Assembly: GCA_947561715.1 (NCBI GenBank)
Contig: OX387197.1
Location: 3,725,001-3,789,000 of the forward strand
Length of the DNA: 64,000 bases
From: Ascidia mentula
Lineage: Eukaryota > Chordata > Ascidiacea > Phlebobranchia > Ascidiidae
Reading direction: 5' to 3'
In this document: piece after piece, positions 1-12,879 of the stretch
How positions within the stretch are numbered: position 1 is the first letter of the stretch
Layout: the number at the start of each line of letters is the position of its first letter
Notes under the pieces: model-generated
Told to the model about the DNA's origin: nothing
Seen by the model: only the letters and a program-made list of their open reading frames with translations
Databases searched by the model: none
Made by a program: the position numbers and the translations under genes

Positions 1-96
1 TTGTTGTGGAGTAACTTTTTGGTTTGATGAGGATTTAGTTGTTGTTTGATTGTCAGTGTCTTCACTTAGTGCAGGAGTTTCATTACCTAAGACAGA

Positions 97-3000
97 TTAT
101 TGGGCAATTTCTTAAAATAGGAAAAACACCTTTTATGTTAATTCAATGAATCATGAGGTATCAAGGAGCCAAGCTGTCTGCATTTTACTAAGTGAACTTT
201 TTATTGCATACACAAGATGGTGCTGTGGAGCAGCCTGTTTATTCAGAGAGAATGTAAGACACTTCATGGGGGAAATTGCACAAATAAAGAACATTGGTAA
301 ATGGACAGATCTCATAACATTAAATATACAAATTTGGATAAAAAAGAAACATCTTGCAAATTATTGTGGAGTTTTGTGTGGCCAAGGTACAACCATGTCT
401 GATGGTGTCGACTGCGGTCAAATATAGCAGTAGTAGTATTAGGTAACTCAAAATAGGTACACACAGATTACCTTGCGGATCAGTTGTTTTCTGTCCAACA
501 TCTGATTGCTGTTTTAAGGTGCTGGGTGGGGATTGTAAGTTAGCGCCCTCTTCACATGTGGAACTTGCTGCTTCATGAATCTCACCTTAAGAATCAAGAT
601 AAACATTTTAAAATATGACATTGAAGTGCTTTCAGCATTTTTTTCATGTGGAACAGAAGACTAGCTCTTGGGAATACTTTAAACAAGTACAGCTTGTGAA
701 AGATGTTAACATTTAAAAAAACAATTTCACCATTTAATGCACTGCTAATGCTGTATTGTAAACAATTGATATAATAAGTATTGTCCCATTTCCAGAACAA
801 ACAAAACCAATCTTGAGAGTATTCATTCAACCCATGATTTTGAATAGTATTTTGTATATTCATCAGGGACTTGTTGAATACACACCATTCGAGTAAAGAC
901 CCTATCACAGTTGTATAACATTGTGTTACGAACACATTGAACATACCTTGCAATTCTTCCACTACTTCCTCGTCATGTGATCGTTGTTCTGCAGTGACAT
1001 CTAACACAAGTTCACTTTGAAACTCTTAACCAATACCAAGATTGTAATTTTTTTAATTTGAAATGAATTTTGCACATAAGGCAGGGCTTGTCATGCAAAA
1101 TCTTTTTCAGTTTTAAATATTACCCCACCAGGGTGTCAAACTTATTCCGTCCTCTTTAGCTACATACCTAGAGTGGATTTAGTTTTTGTTTGATTGTCAG
1201 TGTCTTCACCTAGTGCAGGAATTCCATGGCTTAAGATGGATTCTGGGGCAGTTTCTTAAAATAATGTTAGCTTAGTTATATCTTAAATTAACAAGATGCT
1301 TTATAAGTAATGTATATATTGAAAAGGTTCCAATTATTCTCGGGAAACTTCCAGTAGTTTTAGGATTCCTCATAATACATATATATATATACCTGTATTT
1401 TGATTAGTATGTGTTTGTTGTGGCATGACATCAGAGGTTGTTTGCTTGTCAGAACCTTTACCTTGTGCATGGGATCCACTAATTAGGCAAGTGTCGGCTG
1501 TTTCTTTAATACAAAACACAGTTGATAGAACCAAGCATGTACTGTCTCTGCCTTAGTTTGAACAGACTAACCCAGGGGTCAGAAACTTATTGAAAGCAGC
1601 ATGCCAGTTTACGAATTTTGTCCAGATGTAAATGCCTCATTCTCAAACATTTATGAAATGATACAGTGCACAAAATAATGTTGACCTTTTTTACGTACCT
1701 GCTCCACAATGGCTTATAGTATATATTATATACATATTTTTTGCTGTTTATCATTGCGAACATTTGGCCACAGGTTGCTAACCTTCTATAATAAATTACG
1801 GTATTTTACTTGTTTCCTGCTGTGAACAATGTGACAAGTTTCTTTCATGCTGCACTTGGTCACCAGAAGTCATTGTTGATAATTCATCAGCAACTGTTGG
1901 AGTTCCATTCTCTCCACTTGTAATCATCTCTAAAAGTTAAGAATATTAATCGTCTTTCGCAAATTAAAAGTCACTTTGTAAAAAATTAAATATATGTATA
2001 TATACTTGTCCAGTTAAATAACTTCATTGATTACGTAAAACTCATACAGTATAGGCACTTAACAGTATTCAATCCACTTGTTTCTTTATATAGCATAGAG
2101 CAGATGAAATTATACCCGTTAAGCAAGGTTCAAATTGAACATCAATCACATCATGTTGTGTTTGAACATCGAGGATTCTTTGTGGTGCATCTGCCATCAC
2201 TTGAATTTCAGTTTCTGCTGTTGGTTCTAGTACAACACAAACAATAATACACTGTGCTTAGTGTAATGACACATATGTGTTGGTGCGTATTGTGTGGTAT
2301 ATTTACATACCTGCAGGTGTTGAGAGTGAAACTCTTCGTACATGTCTACATGTTGCAGCACCTAATAAAATCATATCAATTTAGAATATGATTAAAAAAT
2401 ATACATTAAAAAACGCAACAGTATATGTAAGCAATTTACCTCCATATGTTTTTGCCCAAAGCTGGCGAAGTGTTAAGGTATAGTTAAGGTTGCCTGGTGA
2501 AGGTTTGATTTCCTGTATTTGCTCAGAAACACCTGCAGCCTCCTGCACTATCACTTGGGTGCAGTGTCGTTCAAAAATTTCATTTAGCATATTGCAAATT
2601 TCTGTCATCGTTGGACGTGAAGATGGAGTTTCTTGCCAACATTTCTTCATCATTTCTTCAAGCTTCTCCACAATTGCTTTTTCAATATCATTAAGCTCCA
2701 TTTTCCATTCTCACACTGCATCACAGTTTGGTCTTAAACCATCTTGAATGGCTTCTAATAAAGTTCTTTGATTACATCTGGGATAAGGCATCTCACGGGT
2801 AAGAACCATGTGTACAATTAACCCAAATGCATAAATGTCAAGGCTTTTTGTTGGTCTCATAGTGAGATCACGGAGCTTTTCTGGTGCTGTGTAATAAGGT
2901 GTATACTGTGGGTTTTCCTTACTACTTCTAGCTGAAGGATCAACTGTTGCAGAACCAGTTAAGGTTGCGAGTTCTGCATTCCCAAAATCACACAGTTTAG

Positions 3001-3628
3001 CCATCAGCAAAATAGATATCAAAATGTTTTCAGGTTTAACATCTCCATGGATCAAGCGTTTTCCTGGTAGTCTGTGACAACATTCAAGTGCTTTGGCAAT
3101 GTTTAGCAACAAGCGAACACGTAAATAAACGCCAAGATGAATTCTTCGATCCAAAAGAAGTGATTTCAGGTTTCCCAAAGAGCAATATTCCATGACTATT
3201 CCAACTGCATACTCCAAATTTACCCAGCCCAAAACTTTTACAATATTGTCATTGTTGACTTGATGAAGGCATGTTATTTCTTCCTTAATTCTGTAACATT
3301 TACAGAAGTTAAGCCAAACACAGTGTTAATTGGTCCAAAAATAGTTACACTCACGTGTTTACTACCAGTGCTCTATCTGCAGGTCCACCAGTTACTCTGT
3401 AAAGCTTTACAGCAACAGTTCTCTGCATTCCTCTGTGATAACCGTACCAAACTTCACCATAGCCTCCTGATCCAGCAACATGTTTAGACTCGTCAAACGT
3501 CAAGTCGTCGGAGTCAAGTTCCAATAACTAAAAAAGTGTTGGTCATATGGTGGTGTGATGAAAACCACCTTGCATGTACGAAGGCTACTAATGTCTTTCT
3601 GTGTGATAAATACGATTTCTTTTACCAT
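97..3628 (-). CDS. TKL/RIPK-like protein kinase, multi-exon, in-frame TGA
   Basis: Spliced minus-strand gene. Exons (high to low): 3628-3569 (proposed start MVKEIVFITQ), 3527-3355, 3290-2440, 2361-2311, 2226-2116, 1929-1810, 1503-1393, 1254-1168, 1000-947, 585-472 and a last exon from 110 with a stop at 99-97. Exon 2 carries the glycine loop GSGGYGEVWYG and VAVKLY lysine. Exon 3 carries EEITCLHQ (helix C), MEYCSLGNLKSLL (hinge), HGDVKPEN (catalytic loop; the usual HRD arginine is Gly), DFGNAE, the APE-like APEKL, and the C-lobe motif CWQETPSSRPTM. The catalytic Asp and the DFG Asp are present, so an active Ser/Thr kinase is likely. A TGA at 2713-2711 splits the C-lobe in frame. Every tail exon from 2361 on begins and ends in phase 1; the tail is low-complexity, rich in T, Q, E and S. 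The first exon and start codon are the weakest part. The closest family is my inference; RIPK or a related TKL kinase fits best. Confidence 0.72.
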
Positions 3629-4130
3629 CGCGTCAGGATTTAATTTCTGCAGACACCCAGACATATAACTTAACTCACGGATCAGCCCATTCGCTATCAA
3701 AAAGTTTAATGTCACAATATTGCAGATAAAGATTGGCTGAAGATGCATTGTTTTGAATAGGAGTTTTTCATCAAAATTCGTGTAAAAGCCATGGGCTTCT
3801 CGAGCGGGGAAAGGCAAAGAAAACGAAAACTTGTTTTTACTTAAACGCATGTGGCGCAGCTCTAAATTCTTTTGTGGAAAAAATTTAACGTTCAGGCAAA
3901 AGTGGAAACTGTTTAAAAATACAAATATACCGAGCACCAAAAACGAAAATTTACACTTAAGCGAAGAAAAACGTATGGAATTAACGGTAATCAGAGCGCC
4001 TGGCAGCAACTTTTGGCTGTTGCGCGCTTTGTTACTGCGGCAAATAAATCTTTATCGTATCGAAACTGACAGAGGACGGACATTAAAGCTTATCTGTTAC
4101 GTTTTTACATAAGTACGTACACTAAATTCC
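3629..4130. other. 5' flank of the kinase gene
   Basis: About 500 bp between the proposed kinase start and the left end of the foldback-like element. Open frames on both strands show no recognisable domain. A first exon or promoter of the kinase could lie here; I see no clear TATA box or splice pair that decides it. Confidence 0.4.
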
Positions 4131-4134
4131 ATAT

Positions 4135-4267
4135 AGGGCTGTAACGTTACGGCGAACATAGGTAAGCGTCCAAGATCAGAAAACTGGACAAAATCGGTAA
4201 CCTAAACAAGTGACTGAAGCGGAAAACAAGGAGGGTACATATTTTCATCCAAGGGGAGTAATTGAAA
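4135..4267 (+). repeat. Left terminal inverted repeat of foldback-like element
   Basis: It contains the palindrome GTAACGTTAC near the tip and pairs with 16367-16500 in inverted orientation. The outermost 5-6 bases next to the candidate target duplication do not match between the ends. Confidence 0.8.
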
Positions 4268-5375
4268 TCATTTAACCTGTACTGCGTCATCGATAGGTAA
4301 CTTCATTAATTGTTACGGGAATCACGCTATACCTTGCACTGTGTCCATGATAGGCAAGTTTGTTAAACGTAAGAGTAGTCACGCTATACCTTGCACTATG
4401 TCCATGATAGGTAGGCTAAGTTTGTTAAACGTTAGGGTAGTCACGCTATACCTTGCACTATGTCCATGATAAGTAAGTTTGTTAATTGTTAGGGTAGTCA
4501 CGCTATACCTTGCACTATGTCCATGATAGGTAAGTTTGTTAAACGTTAGGGTAGTCACGCTATACATTGCACTGTATCCATGATAGGTAAGTTTGTTAAA
4601 CGTAAGAGTAGTCACGCTATACCTTGCACTATGTCCATGATAGGTAAGTTTGTTAAACGTAAGAGTATTCACGCTATACCTTGCACTATGTCCATGATAG
4701 GTAAGTTTGTTAAACGTTAGGGTAGTCACGCTATACCTTGCACTATGTCCATGATAGGTAAGTTTGTTAAACGTTAGGGTAGTCACGCTATACCTTGCAC
4801 TATGTCCATGATAGGTAAGTTTGTTAATTGTTAGGGTAGTCACGCTATACCTTGCACTATGTCCATGATGGGTAAGTTTGTTAAACGTTAGGGTAGTCAC
4901 GCTATACCTTGCACTGTATCCATGATAGGTAAGTTTGTTAAACGTAAGAGTAGTCACGCTATACCTTGCACTATGTCCATGATAGGTAAGTTTGTTAAAC
5001 GTTAGGGTAGTTACGCTATACCTTGCACTATGTCCATGATAAGTAAGTTTGTTAATTGTTAGGGTAGTCACGCTATACCTTGCACTATGTCCATGATAGG
5101 TAAGTTTGTTAAACGTTAGGGTAGTCACGCTATACATTGCACTATGTCCATGATAGGTAAGTTTCTTAATTGTTAGGGTAGTCACGCTATACCTTGCACT
5201 ATGTCCATGATAGGTAAGTTTGTTAAAGGTTAGGGTAGTCACGCTATACATTGCACTATGTCCATGATAGGTAAGTTTGTTAAACGTTAGGGTAGTCACG
5301 CTATACATTGCACTATGTCCATGATAGGTAAGTTTCTTAATTGTTAGGGTAGTCACGCTATACCTTGCACTATGT
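4268..5375 (-). repeat. 57-bp tandem repeat array 1, about 18-19 units
   Basis: The unit is 57 bp and includes TAGTCACGCTATACCTTGCA and CTATGTCCATGATAGGTAAG. The first unit (4268-4345) is degenerate. Because 57 is divisible by 3 and the minus strand has no stop in one frame, the array reads as a 19-residue peptide repeat (HGHSARYSVTTLT + FNKLTY). Units differ at a few positions (AAACG/AATTG, GTTAA/CTTAA, ACCTTG/ACATTG), giving higher-order patterns shared with the other arrays. Confidence 0.92.
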
Positions 5376-5382
5376 CCATCAT

Positions 5383-7364
5383 TCATTCATTCATTGGTTT
5401 ATTTTTGCCCAAAGTATTTCAGTTTAAAAGGATGGGGAATGCGAGAGTAGGGGCAGGGGGACGCTGGATGAACCTTCAGGTTTTCGGTGCCAAGCGTCAC
5501 CCTTGGTGTAATTACTCAACAACACAAGATGAATAATGAAAACGAAAACATAAACATAAAGACGAACGGAAAAATTGTGCAAAAGTGAACAATGAAAATA
5601 AGAAAATTTTACAATAAGGAAATGTAAAGACGTTGTAGAAAACATAAATAGTAAATAACGAGAACAAAACAATCAAACAAACTACTTCAGTTACGCATGA
5701 GTACGGACAGATGCGTGCATGCTCTAGCGGCAGAAAGAAAAGCACGTGGGTCGCACATGTGCACGTGTTTTTCAACATTAAACATACTTTCAGTTGTATA
5801 GTTGCAAAAGATGTTGTTTGTAGTGTTTTTTTAAAGCAAATTTTCCAGAGTTTTTCATTTTTTGCGGCAATTCATTCCAAATTTTGGGACCTTGGTACAG
5901 CAGCGTATTCTGGGCAAATAGAGACTTCATTTTTGGAATAACATAATTTGAGCCATCTGCATGTCTGGTGAAATGGGAGTGTTTGTGCCATGACTGAGTA
6001 AAAAAATTATTGAAAAACAAAGGTAATTGATTAAAGTGATGCTTGTGCATAATTTGAGCTGTTTTTAGTTTAACAATTTCAGGGAGTTTTAGAATTTCAA
6101 GAGTTTTGTATATGGGTGTAACATGACATGTTGCCTTGTTATAGGTTGCAGTGCGAAGAATATTATTGTGTACAACATTTAAGTGGTGAAAGGCCTTTGC
6201 ATTTCCAAAACCCCAGCAGGTGATTGAATATTGTAACTTCGAGTAGACACAGCTATAATAGGCAACCATAAGCGTTTGTAGTTTTACCCATTTCCTTAAT
6301 TTATACATTACACCACAGAATTGTGCCAGGGAAGTCTCCAAGTGTTGAATGTGACTGGTCCAGTGAAGGTTGTCTTGGAGAATAACACCTAAGTATTTGA
6401 ATTCTGATTTACGTAATATTGGAATTTGATCTAACTGAACAGAGAAATGGGTGTTTGTGGTGTTTTTACCGATCAGGATGTATGAGGTCTGGCTAGTGTT
6501 TAGTGTTAGTTTGTTACCGCTAAGCCAATTGGATACATGTTTTAAAGCATTATTTGTTTTTGTTTTCAAAGATACTGTGTTGTCAGCTGCCATGATGAGG
6601 CATGTGTCATCGGCAAATAAGGTGGTGGAAAATGTGCTAGCTAGAGGCAGATCATTAATGTACATCAGGAAGAGGAGTGGTCCTAGTGCAGAGCCTTGTG
6701 GAATTCCACATGTCATGGGTGCAAGTGATGAATTGATGCCATTAACAACTGTGTATTGGTGTCTGTTTGACAAGTAGGATTGAAATAATTGTGAAGTGAT
6801 TCCCCTTATGCCAAATAATTTATCCATTTTGGAGAGTAGTATTTTGTGATCAACTGTGTCAAATTTGATAAGTCTAACGATATGCAGCATGATACAAGAT
6901 TGTTTTCATTGTTTAACATTAGTTCATTGTAAATTTTGTGCAGTGCCAAATCAGTTGAATGTCCTTTTCGGAATGCAAATTGGTGTTCATACAATAGTTT
7001 GTTTTTTTCTAGGTAGTCATAAATTCTTCGATGCAAAAGTCTTTCAAATACTTTACTGAAAGTTGGAAGAAGAGATATGGGCCTGTAATTTGTACATTGG
7101 TCAGTTGAGCCAGACTTGTGTATTGGAATAATTCTGGAAATTTTTAATAAATCAGGATAAATTCCCTGCAGTAGACATTTGTTGAAGATGGCACAAATGT
7201 GAGGCGATATGATTTCATTTGCCATTTTAATGAATTTGGGTGGTATGTGGATGTGATGAGATTCTTTTTCTGTTTTTAGTGAGTGTATACACTGTGATAT
7301 TTCATGATCAGTAAATGGGGTTAGGTAGAAGGAATTTTTTGGTCCAATCGTTTTCTGTGAGTGG
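5383..7364 (-). mobile_element. LINE copy 1 (5'-truncated, CR1/L2/Jockey-like)
   Basis: Minus-strand non-LTR retrotransposon fragment of 1982 bp. Reverse transcriptase lies within 5790-7360: fingers motif NYRPISLLPTFSKVFERLLH, QFAFRKGHST, palm A CCISLDLS, CGIPQGSALGPLLF, and the catalytic FADDTCLI. The C-terminal end GPKIWNELPQKMKNS is typical of this superfamily. A 4-base deletion at the position of DLSKAFDTVDH (near 6870) breaks the frame. The 3' UTR runs to 5383 and ends in TGAA repeats, as L2/CR1-type tails do. The 7-mer CCATCAT flanks the copy (5376-5382 and 7365-7371) as a target duplication inside a 57-bp unit. The endonuclease half is missing. Confidence 0.88.
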
Positions 7365-7371
7365 CCATCAT

Positions 7372-8048
7372 AGGTAAGTTTCTTAATTGTTAGGGTAGTC
7401 ACGCTATACCTTGCACTATGTCCATGATAGGTAAGTTTGTTAAACGTTAGGGTAGTCACGCTATACCTTGCACTATGTCCATGATAGGTAAGTTTGTTAA
7501 TTGTTAGGGTAGTCACGCTATACCTTGCACTATGTCCATGATAGGTAAGTTTGTTAAACGTTAGGGTAGTCACGCTATACCTTGCACTGTATCCATGATA
7601 GGTAAGTTTGTTAAACGTAAGAGTAGTCACGCTATACATTGCACTATGTCCATGATAGGTAAGTTTCTTAATTGTTAGGGTAGTCACGCTATACCTTGCA
7701 CTATGTCCATGATAGGTAAGTTTGTTAAACGTTAGGGTAGTCACGCTATACATTGCACTATGTCCATGATAGGTAAGTTTGTTAAACGTTAGGGTAGTCA
7801 CGCTATACCTTGCACTATGTCCATGATAGGTAAGTTTGTTAATTGTTAGGGTAGTCACGCTATACCTTGCACTATGTCCATGATAGGTAAGTTTGTTAAA
7901 CGTTAGGGTAGTCACGCTATACATTGCACTATGTCCATGATAGGTAAGTTTGTTAAACGTTAGGGTAGTCACGCTATACATTGCACTATGTCCATGATAG
8001 GTAAGTTTCTTAATTGTTAGGGTAGTCACGCTATACCTTGCACTATGT
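7372..8048 (-). repeat. 57-bp tandem repeat array 2, about 12 units
   Basis: Same 57-bp unit as array 1 in the same orientation, between LINE copies 1 and 2. The minus frame is open throughout and runs on into LINE copy 1, so array and RT read as one frame up to the frameshift. Confidence 0.92.
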
Positions 8049-8055
8049 CCATCAT

Positions 8056-10030
8056 TCATTCATTTATTGGTTTATTTTTGCCCAAAGTATTTCAGTTTAA
8101 AAGGATGGGGAATGCGAGAGTAGGGGCAGGGGGACGCTGGATGAACCTTCAGGTTTTCGGTGCCAAGCGTCACCCTTGGTGTAATTACTCAACAACACAA
8201 GATGAATAATGAAAACGAAAACATAAAGACGAACGGAAAAATTGTGCAAAAGTGAACAATGAAAATAAGAAAATTTTACAATAAGGAAATGTAAAGACGT
8301 TGTAGAAAACATAAATAGTAAATAACGAGAACAAAACAATCAAACAAACTACTTCAGTTACGCATGAGTACGGACAGATGCGTGCATGCTCTAGCGGCAG
8401 AAAGAAAAGCACGTGGGTCGCACATGTGCACGTGTTTTTCAACATTAAACATACTTTCAGTTGTATAGTTGCAAAAGATGTTGTTTGTAGTGTTTTTTTA
8501 AAGCAAATTTTCCAGAGTTTTTCATTTTTTGCGGCAATTCATTCCAAATTTTGGGACCTTGGTACAGCAGCGTATTCTGGGCAAATAGAGACTTCATTTT
8601 TGGAATAACATAATTTGAGCCATCTGCATGTCTGGTGAAATGGGAGTGTTTGTGCCATGACTGAGTAAAAAAATTATTGAAAAACAAAGGTAATTGATTA
8701 AAGTGATGCTTGTGCATAATTTGAGCTGTTTTTAGTTTAACAATTTCAGGGAGTTTTAGAATTTCAAGAGTTTTGTATATGGGTGTAACATGACATGTTG
8801 CCTTGTTATAGGTTGCAGTGCGAAGAATATTATTGTGTACAACATTTAAGTGGTGAAAGGCCTTTGCATTTCCAAAACCCCAGCAGGTGATTGAATATTG
8901 TAACTTCGAGTAGACACAGCTATAATAGGCAACCATAAGCATTTGTAGTTTTACCCATTTCCTTAATTTATACATTACACCACAGAATTGTGCCAGGGAA
9001 GTCTCCAAGTGTTGAATGTGACTGGTCCAGTGAAGGTTGTCTTGGAGAATAACACCTAAGTATTTGAATTCTGATTTACGTAATATTGGAATTTGATCTA
9101 ACTGAACAGAGAAATGGGTGTTTGTGGTGTTTTTACCGATCAGGATGTATGAGGTCTTGCTAGTGTTTAGTGTTAGTTTGTTACCGCTAAGCCAATTGGA
9201 TACATGTTTTAAAGCATTATTTGTTTTTGTTTTCAAAGATACTGTGTTGTCAGCTGCCATGATGAGGCATGTGTCATCGGCAAATAAGGTGGTGGAAAAT
9301 GTGCTAGCTAGAGGCAGATCATTAATGTACATCAGGAAGAGGAGTGGTCCTAGTGCAGAGCCTTGTGGAATTCCACATGTCATGGGTGCAAGTGATGAAT
9401 TGATGCCATTAACAACTGTGTATTGGTGTCTGTTTGACAAGTAGGATTGAAATAATTGTGAAGTGATTCCCCTTATGCCAAATAATTTATCCATTTTGGA
9501 GAGTAGTATTTTGTGATCAACTGTGTCAAATTTGATAAGTCTAACGATATGCAGCATGATACAAGATTGTTTTCATTGTTTAACATTAGTTCATTGTAAA
9601 TTTTGTGCAGTGCCAAATCAGTTGAATGTCCTTTTCGGAATGCAAATTGGTGTTCATACAATAGTTTGTTTTTTTCTAGGTAGTCATAAATTCTTCGATG
9701 CAAAAGTCTTTCAAATACTTTACTGAAAGTTGGAAGAAGAGATATGGGCCTGTAATTTGTACATTGGTCAGTTGAGCCAGACTTGTGTATTGGAATAATT
9801 CTGGAAATTTTTAATAAATCTGGATAAATTCCCTGCAGTAGACATTTGTTGAAGATGGCACAAATGTGAGGCGATATGATTTCATTTGCCATTTAATGAA
9901 TTTGGGTGGTATGTGGATGTGATGAGATTCTTTTTCTGTTTTTAGTGAGTGTATACACTGTGATATTTCATGATCAGTAAATGGGGTTAGGTAGAAGGAA
10001 TTTTTTGGTCCAATCGTTTTCTGTGAGTGG
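8056..10030 (-). mobile_element. LINE copy 2 (two frameshifts)
   Basis: 1975-bp minus-strand copy of the same truncated LINE; its RT segment is at 8457-10025. It shares the 4-base deletion of copy 1 and has one further single-base deletion near 9893 (three T instead of four), which separates the first RT part from the array frame. It lacks the 6-base CATAAA present in the 3' UTR of copies 1 and 4. The flanking CCATCAT is at 8049-8055 and 10031-10037. Confidence 0.88.
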
Positions 10031-10037
10031 CCATCAT

Positions 10038-10885
10038 AGGTAAGTTTCTTAATTGTTAGGGTAGTCACGCTATACCTTGCACTATGTCCATGATAGGTAA
10101 GTTTGTTAAACGTTAGGGTAGTCACGCTATACCTTGCACTATGTCCATGATAGGTAAGTTTGTTAATTGTTAGGGTAGTCACGCTATACCTTGCACTATG
10201 TCCATGATAGGTAAGTTTGTTAAACGTTAGGGTAGTCACGCTATACCTTGCACTGTATCCATGATAGGTAAGTTTGTTAAACGTAAGAGTAGTCACGCTA
10301 TACCTTGCACTATGTCCATGATAGGTAAGTTTGTTAAATGTTAGGGTTGTTACGCTATACCTTGCACTATGTCCATGATAAGTAAGTTTGTTAATTGTTA
10401 GGGTAGTCACGCTATACCTTGCACTATGTCCATGATAGGTAAGTTTGTTAAACATTAGGGTAGTCACGCTATACATTGCACTATGTCCATGATAGGTAAG
10501 TTTCTTAATTGTTAGGGTAGTCACGCTATACCTTGCACTATGTCCATGATAGGTAAGTTTGTTAAACGTTAGGGTAGTCACGCTATACATTGCACTATGT
10601 CCATGATAGGTAAGTTTGTTAAACGTTAGGGTAGTCACGCTATACCTTGCACTATGTCCATGATAGGTAAGTTTGTTAATTGTTAGGGTAGTCACGCTAT
10701 ACCTTGCACTATGTCCATGATAGGTAAGTTTGTTAAACGTTAGGGTAGTCACGCTATACATTGCACTATGTCCATGATAGGTAAGTTTGTTAAACGTTAG
10801 GGTAGTCACGCTATACATTGCACTATGTCCATGATAGGTAAGTTTCTTAATTGTTAGGGTAGTCACGCTATACCTTGCACTATGT
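10038..10885 (-). repeat. 57-bp tandem repeat array 3, 15 units
   Basis: Fifteen units counted from the 19-residue translation, same orientation. The order of unit variants is almost the same as in array 4, including a rare AAACATTAGGG unit near 10450 and near 13290, which shows that arrays 3 and 4 were copied together with their LINEs. Confidence 0.92.
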
Positions 10886-10892
10886 CCATCAT

Positions 10893-12872
10893 TCATTCAT
10901 TCATTGGTTTATTTTTGCCCAAAGTATTTCAGTTTAAAAGGATGGGGAATGCGAGAGTAGGGGCAGGGGGACGCTGGATGAACCTTCAGGTTTTCGGTGC
11001 CAAGCGTCACCCTTGGTGTAATTACTCAACAACACAAGATGAATAATGAAAACGAAAACATAAAGACGAACGGAAAAATTGTGCAAAAGTGAACAATGAA
11101 AATAAGAAAATTTTACAATAAGGAAATGTAAAGACGTTGTAGAAAACATAAATAGTAAATAACGAGAACAAAACAATCAAACAAACTACTTCAGTTACGC
11201 ATGAGTACGGACAGATGCGTGCATGCTCTAGCGGCAGAAAGAAAAGCACGTGGGTCGCACATGTGCACGTGTTTTTCAACATTAAACATACTTTCAGTTG
11301 TATAGTTGCAAAAGATGTTGTTTGTAGTGTTTTTTTAAAGCAAATTTTCCAGAGTTTTTCATTTTTTGCGGCAATTCATTCCAAATTTTGGGACCTTGGT
11401 ACAGCAGCGTATTCTGGGCAAATAGAGACTTCATTTTTGGAATAACATAATTTGAGCCATCTGCATGTCTGGTGAAATGGGAGTGTTTGTGCCATGACTG
11501 AGTAAAAAAATTATTGAAAAACAAAGGTAATTGATTAAAGTGATGCTTGTGCATAATTTGAGCTGTTTTTAGTTTAACAATTTCAGGGAGTTTTAGAATT
11601 TCAAGAGTTTTGTATATGGGTGTAACATGACATGTTGCCTTGTTATAGGTTGCAGTGCGAAGAATATTATTGTGTACAACATTTAAGTGGTGAAAGGCCT
11701 TTGCATTTCCAAAACCCCAGCAGGTGATTGAATATTGTAACTTCGAGTAGACACAGCTATAATAGGCAACCATAAGCGTTTGTAGTTTTACCCATTTCCT
11801 TAATTTATACATTACACCACAGAATTGTGCCAGGGAAGTCTCCAAATGTTGAATGTGACTGGTCCAGTGAAGGTTGTCTTGGAGAATAACACCTAAGTAT
11901 TTGAATTCTGATTTACGTAATATTGGAATTTGATCTAACTGAACAGAGAAATGGGTGTTTGTGGTGTTTTTACCGATCAGGATGTATGAGGTCTTGCTAG
12001 TGTTTAGTGTTAGTTTGTTACCGCTAAGCCAATTGGATACATGTTTTAAAGCATTATTTGTTTTTGTTTTCAAAGATACTGTGTTGTCAGCTGCCATGAT
12101 GAGGCATGTGTCATCGGCAAATAAGGTGGTGGAAAATGTGCTAGCTAGAGGCAGATCATTAATGTACATCAGGAAGAGGAGTGGTACTAGTGCAGAGCCT
12201 TGTGGAATTCCACATGTCATGGGTGCAAGTGATGAATTGATGCCATTAACAACTGTGTATTGGTGTCTGTTTGACAAGTAGGATTGAAATAATTGTGAAG
12301 TGATTCCCCTTATGCCAAATAATTTATCCATTTTGGAGAGTAGTATTTTGTGATCAACTGTGTCAAATGCCTTTGATAAGTCTAACGATATGCAGCATGA
12401 TACAAGATTGTTTTCATTGTTTAACATTAGTTCATTGTAAATTTTGTGCAGTGCCAAATCAGTTGAATGTCCTTTTCGGAATGCAAATTGGTGTTCATAC
12501 AATAGTTTGTTTTTTTCTAGGTAGTCATAAATTCTTCGATGCAAAAGTCTTTCAAATACTTTACTGAAAGTTGGAAGAAGAGATATGGGCCTGTAATTTG
12601 TACATTGGTCAGTTGAGCCAGACTTGTGTATTGGAATAATTCTGGAAATTTTTAATAAATCAGGATAAATTCCCTGCAGTAGACATTTGTTGAAGATGGC
12701 ACAAATGTGAGGCGATATGATTTCATTTGCCATTTTAATGAATTTGGGTGGTATGTGGATGTGATGAGATTCTTTTTCTGTTTTTAGTGAGTGTATACAC
12801 TGTGATATTTCATGATCAGTAAATGGGGTTAGGTAGAAGGAATTTTTTGGTCCAATCGTTTTCTGTGAGTGG
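10893..12872 (-). mobile_element. LINE copy 3 (RT frame intact)
   Basis: 1980-bp minus-strand copy. The RT frame ending at 11294 is uninterrupted: DLSKAFDTVDH is intact, CGIPQGSALVPLLF carries Gly to Val, and FADDTCLI is present. The frame continues upstream into array 4, giving an 814-codon open frame (11294-13738) of fifteen 19-residue repeats plus RT. The 5' half with the endonuclease is absent, so it is non-autonomous. The 3' UTR lacks the 6-base CATAAA. The CCATCAT duplications are at 10886-10892 and 12873-12879. Confidence 0.9.
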
Positions 12873-12879
12873 CCATCAT

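Noticed and set aside
594..1007. 137-codon minus frame
   Set aside because: Only its first part (1000-947) is a spliced exon of the kinase; the rest is intron read-through.
2711..2713. TGA as a selenocysteine codon in the kinase
   Set aside because: Kinases of this class have no selenocysteine here, the position is not a conserved Cys, and no suitable downstream hairpin was seen.
5512..5778. Short minus-strand frames of about 80-90 codons repeated in each LINE copy
   Set aside because: They lie in the LINE 3' UTR; the 6-base indel is tolerated and there is no similarity to a known protein.
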